64,000 nt of DNA, taken from assembly GCF_023715225.1 (NCBI RefSeq), contig NZ_JAMBNS010000003.1, forward strand, positions 124,001-188,000, read 5' to 3'. The stretch is from Robertmurraya korlensis (lineage in GTDB: Bacteria; Bacillota; Bacilli; Bacillales; Cytobacillaceae). The notes beneath the pieces were generated by a model. The model ran no database searches, was not told the DNA's origin, and saw only the letters and a list, made by a program, of their open reading frames with translations. A program made the translations under genes and the position numbers. Of this stretch, positions 28,049 to 37,276 are shown in pieces. Within the stretch, counting starts at the first letter, position 1, and the number at the start of each line of letters is the position of its first letter.

Positions 28049-28909
28049 CTATAAAATTAACAACGCCGTACCAATCGTAATCAATACCGCTCCAGCAATC
28101 GTATTTTTCGACGGCTTTTCCTTCAAGATAATAAAACTAAGTACCATCGTAATAACGACACTGAACTTATCAATCGGCGTGACTACACTCACCTTTCCGA
28201 AGGCGAGCGCTGCAAAATAGCAGAGCCATGAAAGTCCTGTAGCCGCACCAGATAAAATCAAAAATATGTACGATCGTTTTGAAATGGTTTTTAACTCCTT
28301 GCCAGTCTTTTGAAAAAAAACAATGCCCCATGCAAACAGGATGATAACGATAGTCCGGATAAAGGTGGCTATGTTGGAGTCCACGTCTTCGATTCCGATC
28401 TTAGCTAAAATATTTGTCAAAGATGCAAAGATGGCTGAGAGAACCGCCAACCAAATATACGACTGGCCTACTCGAACTTTTTTCTTCTCTTTATTTCTTC
28501 CAATTAACACAAAGGTTCCGACAGAGATAATGACTCCTCCAGCTACGACCAGGGTTGTCGCTGGCTCTTGAAGTACAATAAACGAAAGAATAATCGTTAA
28601 TACAACGCTTGCTTTATCAATGGGAACAACCTTCGATACATCTCCAATTTGAATCGCTTTGAAAAAGCAAAGCCAGGATAGTCCGGTTGTTAACCCTGAC
28701 AGCACGAGGTAAAACAGTGCTTCTCCCGAAACCTCAAACAGGGCATCTGTTTGCTTGGTGATGATTACCATGAGAAAAGCCATGATCAGTACCACTACAG
28801 TTCGTACGGCTGTCGCGAGGTTCGAATTCACATTTTCAATTCCGATTTTGGCTAAGATAGCGGTTAGTGCTGCGAATAAAGCAGCAAGTAAAGCTAAAAT
28901 AATACTCAT
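28049..28909 (-). CDS. EamA/DMT-superfamily transporter
   Basis: A 286-residue protein with ten helices in two homologous EamA halves. The duplication is plain: FAALTAILAKIGIENVNSN in the first half and FASLTNILAKIGIEDVDSN in the second. Substrates of this group are metabolites such as amino acids or sugars; not predictable here. The ribosome site is weak. It is monocistronic. Confidence 0.88.
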   Translation of the reverse strand: MSIILALLAALFAALTAILAKIGIENVNSNLATAVRTVVVLIMAFLMVIITKQTDALFEVSGEALFYLVLSGLTTGLSWLCFFKAIQIGDVSKVVPIDKASVVLTIILSFIVLQEPATTLVVAGGVIISVGTFVLIGRNKEKKKVRVGQSYIWLAVLSAIFASLTNILAKIGIEDVDSNIATFIRTIVIILFAWGIVFFQKTGKELKTISKRSYIFLILSGAATGLSWLCYFAALAFGKVSVVTPIDKFSVVITMVLSFIILKEKPSKNTIAGAVLITIGTALLIL

Positions 28910-29082
28910 CGAATCAGCTCTTTTTCTTTTTATATACTTACTATCTCACTGTTGGATAATGAAATACTTCTTTATCTTATTTTCGCCAATTACTATACAT
29001 TCGTCCAGTTTGTAACAACTAAAAAAATAATTCTACCACTCTAGTTCCTTGATGCTTGCTATCTTGTTAAGACTTTGCAAGG

Positions 29083-29119
29083 AAAACCCCAATAAGGGTA
29101 AGCTTATTGGGACTTCGTC
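29083..29119 (-). terminator. Terminator of asnA
   Basis: CCCAATAAG / CTTATTGGG stem followed by GTTTTCCTT on the minus strand, close to the asnA stop codon. Confidence 0.85.
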
Positions 29120-29121
29120 AG

Positions 29122-30129
29122 CTATAGCAGTTGAATATTCGCCTCTCTGCAAGACTGTAAAATCTCCTCATTCCAAATCGACACTTGAACCTCACCAATA
29201 TGTGCTTTTTGTAGGAAAAACATGCATAATCTTGATTGGCCAATTCCTCCACCAATGGTGTAAGGAACTTCCTTATTTAAAATAGCTTGATGAAACTCTA
29301 ACTGTGCACGCTCTTCAGCACCAGCTAGTTTTAACTGATGTTTCAAGGCTTCCTCATCTACTCGTATCCCCATAGAAGAGACTTCAAATGCCATTTCAAG
29401 GGTAGGATTCCAAAGGACTATATCACCATTCAACGTCCAATCGTCATAATCAGGAGAGCGACCATCATGCTTGTTACCTGACTTTAATGCACCGCCAATT
29501 TGAGAGATAAACACGGCACCGTATTCCTTTGCAACGATATCCTCTCTTTGCTTCGGTGTTAACTCGGGATATTGATCTTCAAGTTCCTGTGTAGTGACGA
29601 AATGAATATTCATCGGAAGTGATGGTTTTAATTCTGGGAAAAAGTCATTAAGGTAAATCTCGGTAGATCGAAGCACATTATAAATTTTTCGAACCTCTGC
29701 TTGTAAGGTTTGAACATTTCGTTGTTCTTTTGTAATGACCTTTTCCCAGTCCCATTGGTCCACATATAGGGAATGAAGATTGCTTAGGATTTCGTCCCTT
29801 CGAATGGCATTCATATCGGTATACAATCCCTTACCTAAACCAATTCCATATTTCGCTAAAGCGAGCCTTTTCCACTTAGCCAATGATTGAACTACTTGGA
29901 TTTCCGTGTCTTTTATATCCAGAGCATCAAAGGAAACTATTCGTTCCACTCCATTTAAATTATCGTTAATGCCGTTCCCTTCTTTAACAAGGATTGGTGC
30001 TGATACGCGAATCAGATTCAATTCTTCTGCCAAATTACTTTCAAAATAATCCTTCACTTTTTTAATCGCTTGTTCCGTTTGTAGTAAATCGAGCTTTGAT
30101 TTGTAACCTGTAGGGATTTTCCTTGTCAC
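29122..30129 (-). CDS. asnA: Aspartate-ammonia ligase
   Basis: A 335-residue class II synthetase-like enzyme making asparagine from aspartate, ammonia and ATP. Diagnostic stretches include VSAPILVKEGNGINDNLNGVERIVSFD, WDWEKVI, SPDYDDWTLNGDI and the C-terminal GGGIGQSRLCMFFL. Length matches the family (about 330). No T-box leader (no GGGTGGNACCGCG-like element) is seen in the 216-base gap shared with the divergent catalase. Confidence 0.95.
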   Translation of the reverse strand: MTRKIPTGYKSKLDLLQTEQAIKKVKDYFESNLAEELNLIRVSAPILVKEGNGINDNLNGVERIVSFDALDIKDTEIQVVQSLAKWKRLALAKYGIGLGKGLYTDMNAIRRDEILSNLHSLYVDQWDWEKVITKEQRNVQTLQAEVRKIYNVLRSTEIYLNDFFPELKPSLPMNIHFVTTQELEDQYPELTPKQREDIVAKEYGAVFISQIGGALKSGNKHDGRSPDYDDWTLNGDIVLWNPTLEMAFEVSSMGIRVDEEALKHQLKLAGAEERAQLEFHQAILNKEVPYTIGGGIGQSRLCMFFLQKAHIGEVQVSIWNEEILQSCREANIQLL

Positions 30130-30345
30130 TTGATATCATCCTCATTCTCTTTAGTTTGCAAGCCTACTTCTTCTCACTTTAGCTTTAAATGGGTAAAGGG
30201 CATCCACTTCACGTACAGTGTATGAATGGGATGATGGGTGGTGAATGTCCTGTTAATGTCCTTTTGGGGCCTTATGGAAAATCTTGCATACACCACCTTT
30301 AATTGGACATTCTATGACAGTAATAATTATTAGGAGGTTATCTTT

Positions 30346-31992
30346 TTGACAGAGAACAAAGATACGAATGGTTCAAGCGGACAAGACGAGAACCGTGAGA
30401 CACTAACCACACGTCAGGGCCATCCCGTGCCCGATAATCAAAATATCCGTACGATAGGGAACCGCGGACCAGCCACACTTGAGAATTATCACTTCATTGA
30501 AAAAATTTCCCACTTTGATCGTGAAGAGATACCAGAGCGTGTCGTTCACGCGCGTGGCTCTGGAGCTTTTGGCTTTTTTGAAACGTATGGAAAAGTGGGA
30601 GATGAACCAGTAGAAAAATATACACGTGCCAAAGTATTTTCTGGAGCTGGGAAGAAAACACCACTAATGGTTCGTTTCTCTACAGTGGCAGGAGCGAAGG
30701 ATTCACCGGAAACTGCACGCGACCCGCGTGGTTTCGCTGTTAAAATGTATACGGAAGACGGAAACTGGGATCTGGTTGGGAACAACCTAAAGATTTTCTT
30801 TATTCGTGATGCGATGAAATTTCCTGATATGATTCATGCTTTTAAAGCAGATCCTGCTTCAAACGTTCCCAATCCACAGCGGATGTTTGATTTCGTTTCC
30901 CGTACACCTGAGGCGACCCATATGATTACTTTCCTCTTCTCTCCATGGGGAATTCCTGCTACCTATCGTCATATGCAGGGTTCTGGTGTAAACACCTATA
31001 AATGGGTGAATGCTGAGGGTGAGGCTGTGTTGGTGAAATATCACTGGGAGCCAAAGCAAGGAATCCGAAATTTAACACAAGATGAGGCAAACGAGATTCA
31101 AGCCAAAAACGTAGGTCATGCTACACAAGATTTATACGAAGCAATTGAACAAGGAGATTTTCCAGAATGGGAGCTTTTTGTTCAGATCATGGAAGACGAT
31201 TACCATCCGGAACTTGATTTTGATCCTCTCGATGACACCAAACTGTGGCCAGAAGATCAGTTTCCATGGTTACCAGTAGGTCGTATGGTTCTTGATCGCA
31301 ATCCTGTTGATTTTCATGCGGAGATTGAGCAAGCTGCCTTCGGTACAGGAGTTCTTGTTGATGGAATGGACTTTTCGGATGATAAAATGTTGCAAGGTCG
31401 TACCTTCTCTTACTCTGATACGCAACGCTATCGTGTGGGAGCAAACTATTTAAAATTGCCTGTAAATGCGCCAAAAGCACCTGTACACACCAATCAGCAA
31501 CGTGGGCAAATGGATATACGTGACCCAAAGGAATCAGGGGAAAATCCACATATTAACTATGAGCCATCAATGCTCGGTGGTTTTAAAGAAGCCAGTAGAG
31601 AAGGTCGTGCACCGCACCACCCAACATATAATGCAGCAGCGATGAGTGCACCAATTGATCGACCTAACAACTATGGGCAAGCAGGCCACACCTACCGAAG
31701 CTTTGAAGATTGGGAACGCGATGAATTAATTAAGAATCTATCCGAAGCACTTGCCGTTTGTGACCCCAAAATTCAAGATGCTATGATTAATCACTTCACG
31801 CAAGCCGATGAAGAATATGGTCGACGTGTGAAAGAAGGCCTTCAAATGAAAGTGAAAGAAATGGAAGGCATAGAAGCAGGTAAAGTTCCTGGTCGCGAAG
31901 CAGGTCAATCAAAATATGGTCAAGGTTCACTAGCTGCAAATGAAGCAACAGAAGAAGCCGTAAAGAAAAGCCACGAAGCTGATCCTTATTAA
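30346..31992 (+). CDS. Catalase (heme, monofunctional)
   Basis: A 548-residue catalase that breaks down hydrogen peroxide. Active-site His68 is in [14 protein letters not shown], the distal Asn in [14 protein letters not shown], and the heme-ligand Tyr356 in [14 protein letters not shown]. The C-terminal 50 residues extend past the usual small-subunit core and are Glu/Lys rich. The start is TTG with TTAGGAGG eight bases upstream. A short palindrome, TAATAATTATTA, overlaps the region just before the ribosome site, but it does not fit the PerR box spacing. Monocistronic with a strong terminator. Confidence 0.94.
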   Translation: MTENKDTNGSSGQDENRETLTTRQGHPVPDNQNIRTIGNRGPATLENYHFIEKISHFDREEIPERVVHARGSGAFGFFETYGKVGDEPVEKYTRAKVFSGAGKKTPLMVRFSTVAGAKDSPETARDPRGFAVKMYTEDGNWDLVGNNLKIFFIRDAMKFPDMIHAFKADPASNVPNPQRMFDFVSRTPEATHMITFLFSPWGIPATYRHMQGSGVNTYKWVNAEGEAVLVKYHWEPKQGIRNLTQDEANEIQAKNVGHATQDLYEAIEQGDFPEWELFVQIMEDDYHPELDFDPLDDTKLWPEDQFPWLPVGRMVLDRNPVDFHAEIEQAAFGTGVLVDGMDFSDDKMLQGRTFSYSDTQRYRVGANYLKLPVNAPKAPVHTNQQRGQMDIRDPKESGENPHINYEPSMLGGFKEASREGRAPHHPTYNAAAMSAPIDRPNNYGQAGHTYRSFEDWERDELIKNLSEALAVCDPKIQDAMINHFTQADEEYGRRVKEGLQMKVKEMEGIEAGKVPGREAGQSKYGQGSLAANEATEEAVKKSHEADPY

Positions 31993-32042
31993 TGATTAAG
32001 AGAGGGTTAGTTGTCGATTGCGGCTGATCTTTATTATGATTT

Positions 32043-32080
32043 TAGAGGCGAGCTGCACGAGGTGTAGCTCGCTTTTTATT
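32043..32080 (+). terminator. Terminator of the catalase gene
   Basis: GCGAGCTgCAC / GTGtAGCTCGC hairpin, one mismatch, followed by TTTTT. Confidence 0.9.
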
Positions 32081-32109
32081 GATTGGGAACCTCTGTTTTT
32101 TAGGAGGTT

Positions 32110-32305
32110 GCTGATATATCGCGGAAGTCGCCGATATATTTGATATGGCGCTGATATATTGCAAAAGTCGCTGATATATTGGACATAGCGCTGATAGTTG
32201 AGCGTGGGAGCTGAAGGATCCAGAGAGGTCACCGATTGAACACTGAAACTCCCGGATAGAACACTGAAACTCCCGGATAGAACACCAAAAGTCGCGGATC
32301 CCCCC
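32110..32305. repeat. 20/21-bp degenerate tandem repeat, about ten units
   Basis: GCTGATATATT-like words recur at 32110, 32130, 32150, 32170, 32190 and 32210 (steps of exactly 20). CCGAT or CGGAT words follow at 21-22 base steps near 32231, 32252, 32273 and 32294. The second half of each unit is often AAGTC, ATGGC or AACTC. The run gives chance reading frames on the minus strand with a 7-residue rhythm (ISAISNISA), which I regard as spurious. It lies between the catalase terminator and the next gene. The rest of the gap 31993-32424 holds only the terminator and a TATAAT box at 32367. Confidence 0.88.
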
Positions 32306-32424
32306 TAACCACACCAATTTCTCCCCCATTTTGTTACAGAATGCCATGAAATCCCATCCATATTCCGCTATAATAAAACCATAAGCTAGTCTTCTACTGA
32401 AATTTCCTAGGGATGTGTAAAAAA

Positions 32425-32709
32425 ATGAGCCATTATTCTGCTACGAATATAAAAATTAGTAAATTATCCATCTTTAGTGGATATCAGGTGATATTTGAAG
32501 TGAAAGGCCACTCTTATCAAATGTTAGTTGGGGGAGGCAATTTCAACTTTCCAATGAACATTATTCATTATTTTAAAGAAGACGGGAAATGTCCTGTTTG
32601 CGACAAATATACGCTCACTTATCCAATGGGACAGCAACCATGTTCAGTAATGTTGCGTGACAAAATGATGCTATTTGACCTTTTCCAAAGAAAATTTCAA
32701 TCAAAATAA
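32425..32709 (+). CDS. Small Cys-containing hypothetical protein
   Basis: A 94-residue protein I do not recognise. It is soluble, with CPVC at about residue 58-61 and a further Cys about 17 residues on (GQQPC), so a metal or redox site is possible but incomplete as a zinc ribbon. The start at 32425 is preferred over the ATG at 32413, which sits directly on the only Shine-Dalgarno-like stretch (TAGGGATGTG). A TATAAT hexamer about 55 bases upstream suggests its own promoter. A bidirectional terminator follows. Confidence 0.65.
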   Translation: MSHYSATNIKISKLSIFSGYQVIFEVKGHSYQMLVGGGNFNFPMNIIHYFKEDGKCPVCDKYTLTYPMGQQPCSVMLRDKMMLFDLFQRKFQSK

Positions 32710-32745
32710 AACAAGGCAGCCCGTATTCAAAAGTGGCTGCCTTTC
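32710..32745. terminator. Bidirectional terminator
   Basis: AAGGCAGCC / GGCTGCCTT stem with a 12-base loop, between two convergent genes. Confidence 0.85.
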
Positions 32746-32746
32746 C

Positions 32747-33952
32747 TTATGCGGCTAGTTGTTGTTGCTTTAAGCTTGTTAGTTTACGATATTGGATGAA
32801 TACGACTCCTGCTGCTAGAATTCCGATGAAGTTGACGAGAAGTGCAAACACAAATACACCATAAATATCCACATATCTGGTAATGAATCCTGATACCATC
32901 GGAATAAGGGTCGTTGCTAATCCTGTTGCCGTGTACATAATTCCTGTTACTGAGCCTTTGCGATCCCAGAAGAACTCGCATAACACAGTTAATCCTAGCT
33001 GAAGAACACCTGCTAGAAAGAAGCCGATAAGGAATGCTGAGATCATCGCGAATGCTGGTGTTTTAAAAGTCAATAAAGTTAAAATCGACAAAAACGAGAA
33101 AATGGGATAAACAAGAACAATGGTGACTGGGCGAATCATCTTTCTTACTAAAAATGCTAAAGAGATGACGGAGAGAAGAGCTCCCCAGCTGTAATAAGAC
33201 ATCAGCTTTAACGAATCAACTAAAGGCATTCCGATCATTTCCTGCCCGTAAGTGGGAATCCAAATATTCATTAAGTAAAGAAGAGCTGGCGCAGTAAAAC
33301 CAATGATGAGAATGGCCACTCCCTCAATCATAAAATTAGGTTTTGTATAAAACACAACAGGTGGACCGCTATCCGTACTTTCTGCCGTAACCTTATGATT
33401 AGGAAACTTTGCCTTCACTAACATGAAACCTGATACTAAGAAGATGATGGCTGGAATAAAAAACGATACACCATAAAAAATATCATGCTGAATAAAAAAG
33501 GCAATTAGTAATGGAAGTAAAGCAGAGCCGAAAGAAATAAATGCCTTTAATGCAACTGTAGCTGAACCAGCTGTTTTTGGGAAAACCTCCATTAAGGTTG
33601 GATATGTTCCTGCATCTAGAAATGCATTGCCCAATCCACCACAGAAAGCAAACACAATCGCCATTACATAGGTTGGACTAAGTGGAATACCGATTAGGAA
33701 CACAGCAAACAATAGACAACCAGCGACAATAAATGGTTTTCTTCCAATCTTATCTGACCATACACCACCTAAATAGAGTGACAATAGTCGTCCGAGTCCA
33801 AACGCCGAAATGATAAAGCTGATCCCAGCTTTATCTGTGTGGAATTGTTCCGTTAAGAAAGACATATTTTGTGCAATCATAATATAGGCCATGCCAAAGA
33901 CAAAATAGTTGATGTAGCAGCCAATTGCAGTGAAAGAGTATTTATTTTTCAT
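32747..33952 (-). CDS. MFS transporter, paralogue of the next gene
   Basis: About 401 residues and 12 helices. Motif A is seen as GVWSDKIGRKPF near residue 65. The FCGGLGNAFLDAGTYPTLMEVFP stretch matches LLGGVANSFIDTAVYPAIMEIF of the next transporter, so the two are diverged tandem paralogues. The start at 33952 has AAAGGAG eight bases upstream. Their linkage to a YdiB-type dehydrogenase suggests uptake of shikimate, quinate or a related hydroaromatic acid (inference). Confidence 0.85.
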   Translation of the reverse strand: MKNKYSFTAIGCYINYFVFGMAYIMIAQNMSFLTEQFHTDKAGISFIISAFGLGRLLSLYLGGVWSDKIGRKPFIVAGCLLFAVFLIGIPLSPTYVMAIVFAFCGGLGNAFLDAGTYPTLMEVFPKTAGSATVALKAFISFGSALLPLLIAFFIQHDIFYGVSFFIPAIIFLVSGFMLVKAKFPNHKVTAESTDSGPPVVFYTKPNFMIEGVAILIIGFTAPALLYLMNIWIPTYGQEMIGMPLVDSLKLMSYYSWGALLSVISLAFLVRKMIRPVTIVLVYPIFSFLSILTLLTFKTPAFAMISAFLIGFFLAGVLQLGLTVLCEFFWDRKGSVTGIMYTATGLATTLIPMVSGFITRYVDIYGVFVFALLVNFIGILAAGVVFIQYRKLTSLKQQQLAA

Positions 33953-34095
33953 TTTCAGCACTCCTTTGTTCTTAAGTAACGTACACTTTGTGAGAACTTG
34001 AGCATATTATATCAATATTAAGATACTTATTACGTTGTAAATGAGTCTACTTTTTGAAATCAAATTGTCTAAATTGAGAACTTTCTAGAAACATT

Positions 34096-34136
34096 GGGGA
34101 TGGCACTAATACATACGATTAGTGCCATTTCCTTTT
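34096..34136. other. Hairpin with T-run on the plus strand
   Basis: GGCACTAAT / ATTAGTGCC stem followed on the plus strand by ATTTCCTTTTTT. The T-run faces away from the minus-strand gene that ends here, and no plus-strand gene lies upstream, so the orientation is unexplained. Confidence 0.6.
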
Positions 34137-35363
34137 TTAGCTCGCCATTTTAACCGGAGCTTTCGCCTTTTCTGCATACTTCTTGTTCACATATACCGCA
34201 AGCCCAACACCGATTGCTGTGATGGAAAAGTTAAACAATAGAAGATACAATGGGCCATTTACTCCGCCAGCTTTCGTAATTGCTCCTGCAGCTGTTAGAA
34301 TCGTGTAGTTTGCAAGACTTGAAGCGATCATTACGATCGATGTCATTTTTCCACCGTTTGCTGGAGACAACTCTACAGCTAGAGAGGTGACTAATTGTAG
34401 AACTCCACCTGCAGCAGTAAACCCTAGAACGAATCCACCGACCAATAAAATTGAAGGCACCTTCACAAAGTAAATCACTAGCAACATAACGGCAGCAATC
34501 GCTGGGTAAATAGCAACCACTTGAACCGATTGAAGAATTTTTTTGTTAATTAAGTAGGATGTGACTAAGATGGCAATCACTGTACCAAGTGCATAATACG
34601 ATTGAATTTTACTTGGGTCCTCTAAACCATATAGTTTTCCTAATTCCTGATTCGCATTTAACCACAAGATAAATGTTGAAGTAACGGTGAATCCTAAGAT
34701 TACAATCGCTAAACTTGGTCCGGTTAGCTTTATCTTTTCTGATTTTTTAGAGTCTGCTTTTTCAACTTTGACCAACATTGGAGGGAATGGTAAAACTGCC
34801 ATGAGTACCCCCGCTACTGCTAAAAGAATCGCTGATAAATAGAATAAGGTTGTAAATGACATCGTATTTGCTGCTACAAAACCAATCATAAATGGAAGTA
34901 AGAATTGTCCAATGGAGATCGAGAACTTTACAAATAGATTGCCCACATCGCCTTTTTTCTTAAAAATCTCCATGATGGCTGGATAAACTGCTGTATCTAT
35001 AAAAGAGTTCGCTACCCCACCTAGTAAAGCAAATGCGTAGGCAACATACATACTTGGTGAGAACACAAGACCGATAAAATAAGTTACATATGCTGTAATA
35101 CCAATTAATCCAGATACTCTACGTCCAAACTTATCTGACAGTGGTCCTGCTATTGGAAGCGAGATTAATCGTCCCAAACCTAATGCAGCAATGACCGTAA
35201 GCACCATACTAACATCAAATGTACCGTCCGTTAATGTGATAGCCCCCCATTTTTCTGCAAAATTCTGTTTGTATTGTGCTAAGATGGATACCCCAATTCC
35301 GTGAACTAAATAAGTAAAATATAGTGCAAAAGCGATTGGGTAATATTTTTTATTTGTCTCCAT
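34137..35363 (-). CDS. MFS transporter, shikimate/quinate-cluster type
   Basis: About 408 residues, 12 helices, motif A as GPLSDKFGRRVS near residue 74. A hydrophilic Lys-rich loop (VEKADSKKSEKIK) separates the two halves. It is paralogous to the neighbouring MFS protein. The start at 35363 has AAAGGAG eight bases upstream. A perfect CRP/FNR-type palindrome sits between promoter and start. The shikimate dehydrogenase gene lies 91 bases upstream on the same strand. Confidence 0.87.
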   Translation of the reverse strand: METNKKYYPIAFALYFTYLVHGIGVSILAQYKQNFAEKWGAITLTDGTFDVSMVLTVIAALGLGRLISLPIAGPLSDKFGRRVSGLIGITAYVTYFIGLVFSPSMYVAYAFALLGGVANSFIDTAVYPAIMEIFKKKGDVGNLFVKFSISIGQFLLPFMIGFVAANTMSFTTLFYLSAILLAVAGVLMAVLPFPPMLVKVEKADSKKSEKIKLTGPSLAIVILGFTVTSTFILWLNANQELGKLYGLEDPSKIQSYYALGTVIAILVTSYLINKKILQSVQVVAIYPAIAAVMLLVIYFVKVPSILLVGGFVLGFTAAGGVLQLVTSLAVELSPANGGKMTSIVMIASSLANYTILTAAGAITKAGGVNGPLYLLLFNFSITAIGVGLAVYVNKKYAEKAKAPVKMAS

Positions 35364-35383
35364 ACTTTCTTCTCCTTTCAAAT

Positions 35384-35401
35384 TTGTGAATCACTTCACA
35401 T
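35384..35401. promoter_or_regulatory. CRP/FNR-type palindrome before the second MFS gene
   Basis: TGTGA-ATCACT-TCACA at 35385-35400, both half-sites perfect, ending 21 bases before the ATG. Placed so close to the start, it would be expected to repress. Confidence 0.6.
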
Positions 35402-35454
35402 TATTAGCGAAAAAAATTTATTTATTAGAGAAAGGAATACGATTCCTTTCTCTT

Positions 35455-36336
35455 TTAAAACATTTGCTCTTTTACATACTCAACAGGCATATCTCCGCCA
35501 GTCCAAAGCTTAAATGCTGCTGCACCTTGCCAAAGCATCATTCCTAACCCGTTGATTACCTTCGCACAACCAGCTTCTTCTGCTAATTCTAGTAATCTTG
35601 TTTTACGTGGAATGTATACAACATCAGATACAATGAGTTCTGGTCGTAACCAAGATGCATCTGGCACCACGCTTTCTCCTTCTAACGGCTTCATTCCTAC
35701 ACCTGTTGCATTTGTAAGAATATCGCTAGTTGCAATTTCTTCCCTTAAACGATCTGCATCATCAAGATTGTAAACCGTTGCCTTACAATTGATGCCTTCT
35801 ATTTCTTCGTTAATGATTTGAGCATTTTTTAATGCGCGGTGGTAAAAGTCGTCCTCACGGTTGAAAATTGAGATTTCAGCTACTCCATCCAAGGCTGCTT
35901 GAATGGCAATCGCAGTTGCTGCTCCACCAGCACCCATCAAGGTCATTTTCTTGCCAACAACGTCTACACCTGCTTCTTTTAATGCTCTCATATATCCAGT
36001 TCCGTCTGTAATATGACCGACTAGCTTCCCGTTTTCATTAACCACTGTATTCACTGCACCCGTAAACTGAGCAGCAGGCGAAAGTTCATCTAATAATGGG
36101 AGGATTTTCGTTTTATTTGGCATGGATACATTAAACCCTCTTACGCCAAGGGCTCTCATTCCTGTTACTACATCGGCTAACTGCTGATTTCCTACCTCAA
36201 ATGCCATATATGCGTAATTTAAACCACGTTCTCTTAATGACATGTTTTGCATAGCTGGTGATAATGAGTGACCGATTGGTGTTGCTAAAAGTCCAATTAA
36301 TTTTGTTCTTCCATCGATGCGTCCTAAATCTGCCAT
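35455..36336 (-). CDS. Shikimate/quinate 5-dehydrogenase, YdiB type
   Basis: About 293 residues. The N-terminal substrate domain has SLSPAMQN and the catalytic Lys in NVSMPNKTK; the paired Asp is in ITDGTGYMRAL. The NAD(P) domain has GAGGAATAIAIQAAL near residue 130. The SMPNK and TDGTG versions of these motifs fit YdiB-like enzymes that act on both quinate and shikimate rather than the biosynthetic AroE. The start at 36336 has GGAGG eight bases upstream. Neighbouring transporters point to a catabolic or salvage role. Confidence 0.88.
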   Translation of the reverse strand: MADLGRIDGRTKLIGLLATPIGHSLSPAMQNMSLRERGLNYAYMAFEVGNQQLADVVTGMRALGVRGFNVSMPNKTKILPLLDELSPAAQFTGAVNTVVNENGKLVGHITDGTGYMRALKEAGVDVVGKKMTLMGAGGAATAIAIQAALDGVAEISIFNREDDFYHRALKNAQIINEEIEGINCKATVYNLDDADRLREEIATSDILTNATGVGMKPLEGESVVPDASWLRPELIVSDVVYIPRKTRLLELAEEAGCAKVINGLGMMLWQGAAAFKLWTGGDMPVEYVKEQMF

Positions 36337-36379
36337 GTTTCTTGCCTCCAATTGAAATGTTGTTGTCCTAGCTATATAA

Positions 36380-36397
36380 TTGTGAAATGATTCACAA
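36380..36397. promoter_or_regulatory. CRP/FNR-type palindrome before the YdiB-type dehydrogenase
   Basis: TTGTGAAATGATTCACAA: TGTGA-N6-TCACA with perfect arms, 44 bases before the start. A TATATA-like -10 (36372-36377) follows it on the minus strand, so the site would cover the -35 region. Confidence 0.65.
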
Positions 36398-36477
36398 GAA
36401 TGAATAAAGTGTTTTCTTTTTCTATCATGAATTCATGTTATGCCTTAATTGTATGGGGGAGAGAAAGGAAAGTCTAA

Positions 36478-36565
36478 TTGAAAAAAACAGCCTGATTCAT
36501 AGGCTGTCCCTATTAAAATTTCCAATAAAAACAAAAAAACCATTCAATCGAATGGCTTTTTCCTC
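36478..36565 (-). terminator. Two tandem terminators after shikimate kinase
   Basis: First, CCATTC-GATT-GAATGG followed by TTTTTTTG at 36531-36562; then ACAGCCT-ATGAATC-AGGCTGT followed by TTTTTTTC at 36480-36508, both on the minus strand. They separate the kinase from the shikimate dehydrogenase gene. Confidence 0.85.
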
Positions 36566-36570
36566 ATGTA

Positions 36571-37131
36571 TTATCTTGGCTCATAAATATCCCATGCAAC
36601 CTTTAAAGAATCGACGATATAGTCAGCGATCTCATCAGCATCCTGAGTATCCGTTTTTACTTTTGAATGGTGGTATTGATAGATCTCTTGTCTGCTATTA
36701 AAAAGCTCCAAAATTTCATCAATATTTCGACCTTGAAGAACGGGTCTTGAATCAATAATTAAACTAATACGATCCTTCCAATATTCCCACGATAAATCTA
36801 GGAAAAATACGATACAATTTTTCAAGCACGCTTCGCGTATATCTTCTTGAAGAAACGCTCCGCCCCCTAAAGAAAGAACAGATAGCTTCTTCTTGCTTAA
36901 TTCAGTAATTACTTCTTTTTCTTTAGCACGGAAGGCTTTTTCCCCAATTTGTTTGAAAATTTCTGAAGTCGGTGCACCGTATTCTTCTTCAATTACTTGA
37001 TCGATATCTATAAAATCACGGTAAAGCTTTTTAGCTACTAATTTTCCAATGGTTGTTTTCCCCACACCCATAAAGCCGATAAATACGATACTTTTTTCTC
37101 TTAATGGAACTTCTCTTAAAGTCACTGTCAT
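36571..37131 (-). CDS. Shikimate kinase-like P-loop kinase
   Basis: About 186 residues. P-loop GFMGVGKTT at about residue 19, then DxD in DFIDIDQVIE, and the shikimate-binding GGG in SLGGGAFL near residue 92; an Arg in ISLIIDSRPVL belongs to the lid. It would make shikimate-3-phosphate from ATP. The start is unsure: ATG at 37131 is close to GGAG, while GTG at 37125 has better spacing. It lies next to the YdiB-type gene but is cut off from it by two terminators. Confidence 0.85.
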   Translation of the reverse strand: MTVTLREVPLREKSIVFIGFMGVGKTTIGKLVAKKLYRDFIDIDQVIEEEYGAPTSEIFKQIGEKAFRAKEKEVITELSKKKLSVLSLGGGAFLQEDIREACLKNCIVFFLDLSWEYWKDRISLIIDSRPVLQGRNIDEILELFNSRQEIYQYHHSKVKTDTQDADEIADYIVDSLKVAWDIYEPR

Positions 37132-37276
37132 CACTCCAACGTTCACTCCAATACTTAACCGGACGAAAGCATATTGTTTTCTACCATGTTATCACTTTTT
37201 TACGTTTGTTCCAAAATAAATTTCTGAGAATTCAAGTTTTTTTATCACCAAATGACCAAATTTATGATACTATACG

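Noticed and set aside
30314-30336. PerR box before catalase
   Set aside because: TAATAATTATTA is palindromic, but the spacing does not fit TTATAATNATTATAA, and it abuts the ribosome site.
30130-30345. T-box leader for asnA
   Set aside because: No specifier loop or antiterminator motif of the T-box type is visible in the shared gap.
31996-32347. Two overlapping minus-strand reading frames rich in ISAIS and CSIRE words
   Set aside because: They are produced by the 20/21-bp tandem repeat; no ribosome site, and they cross the catalase terminator.
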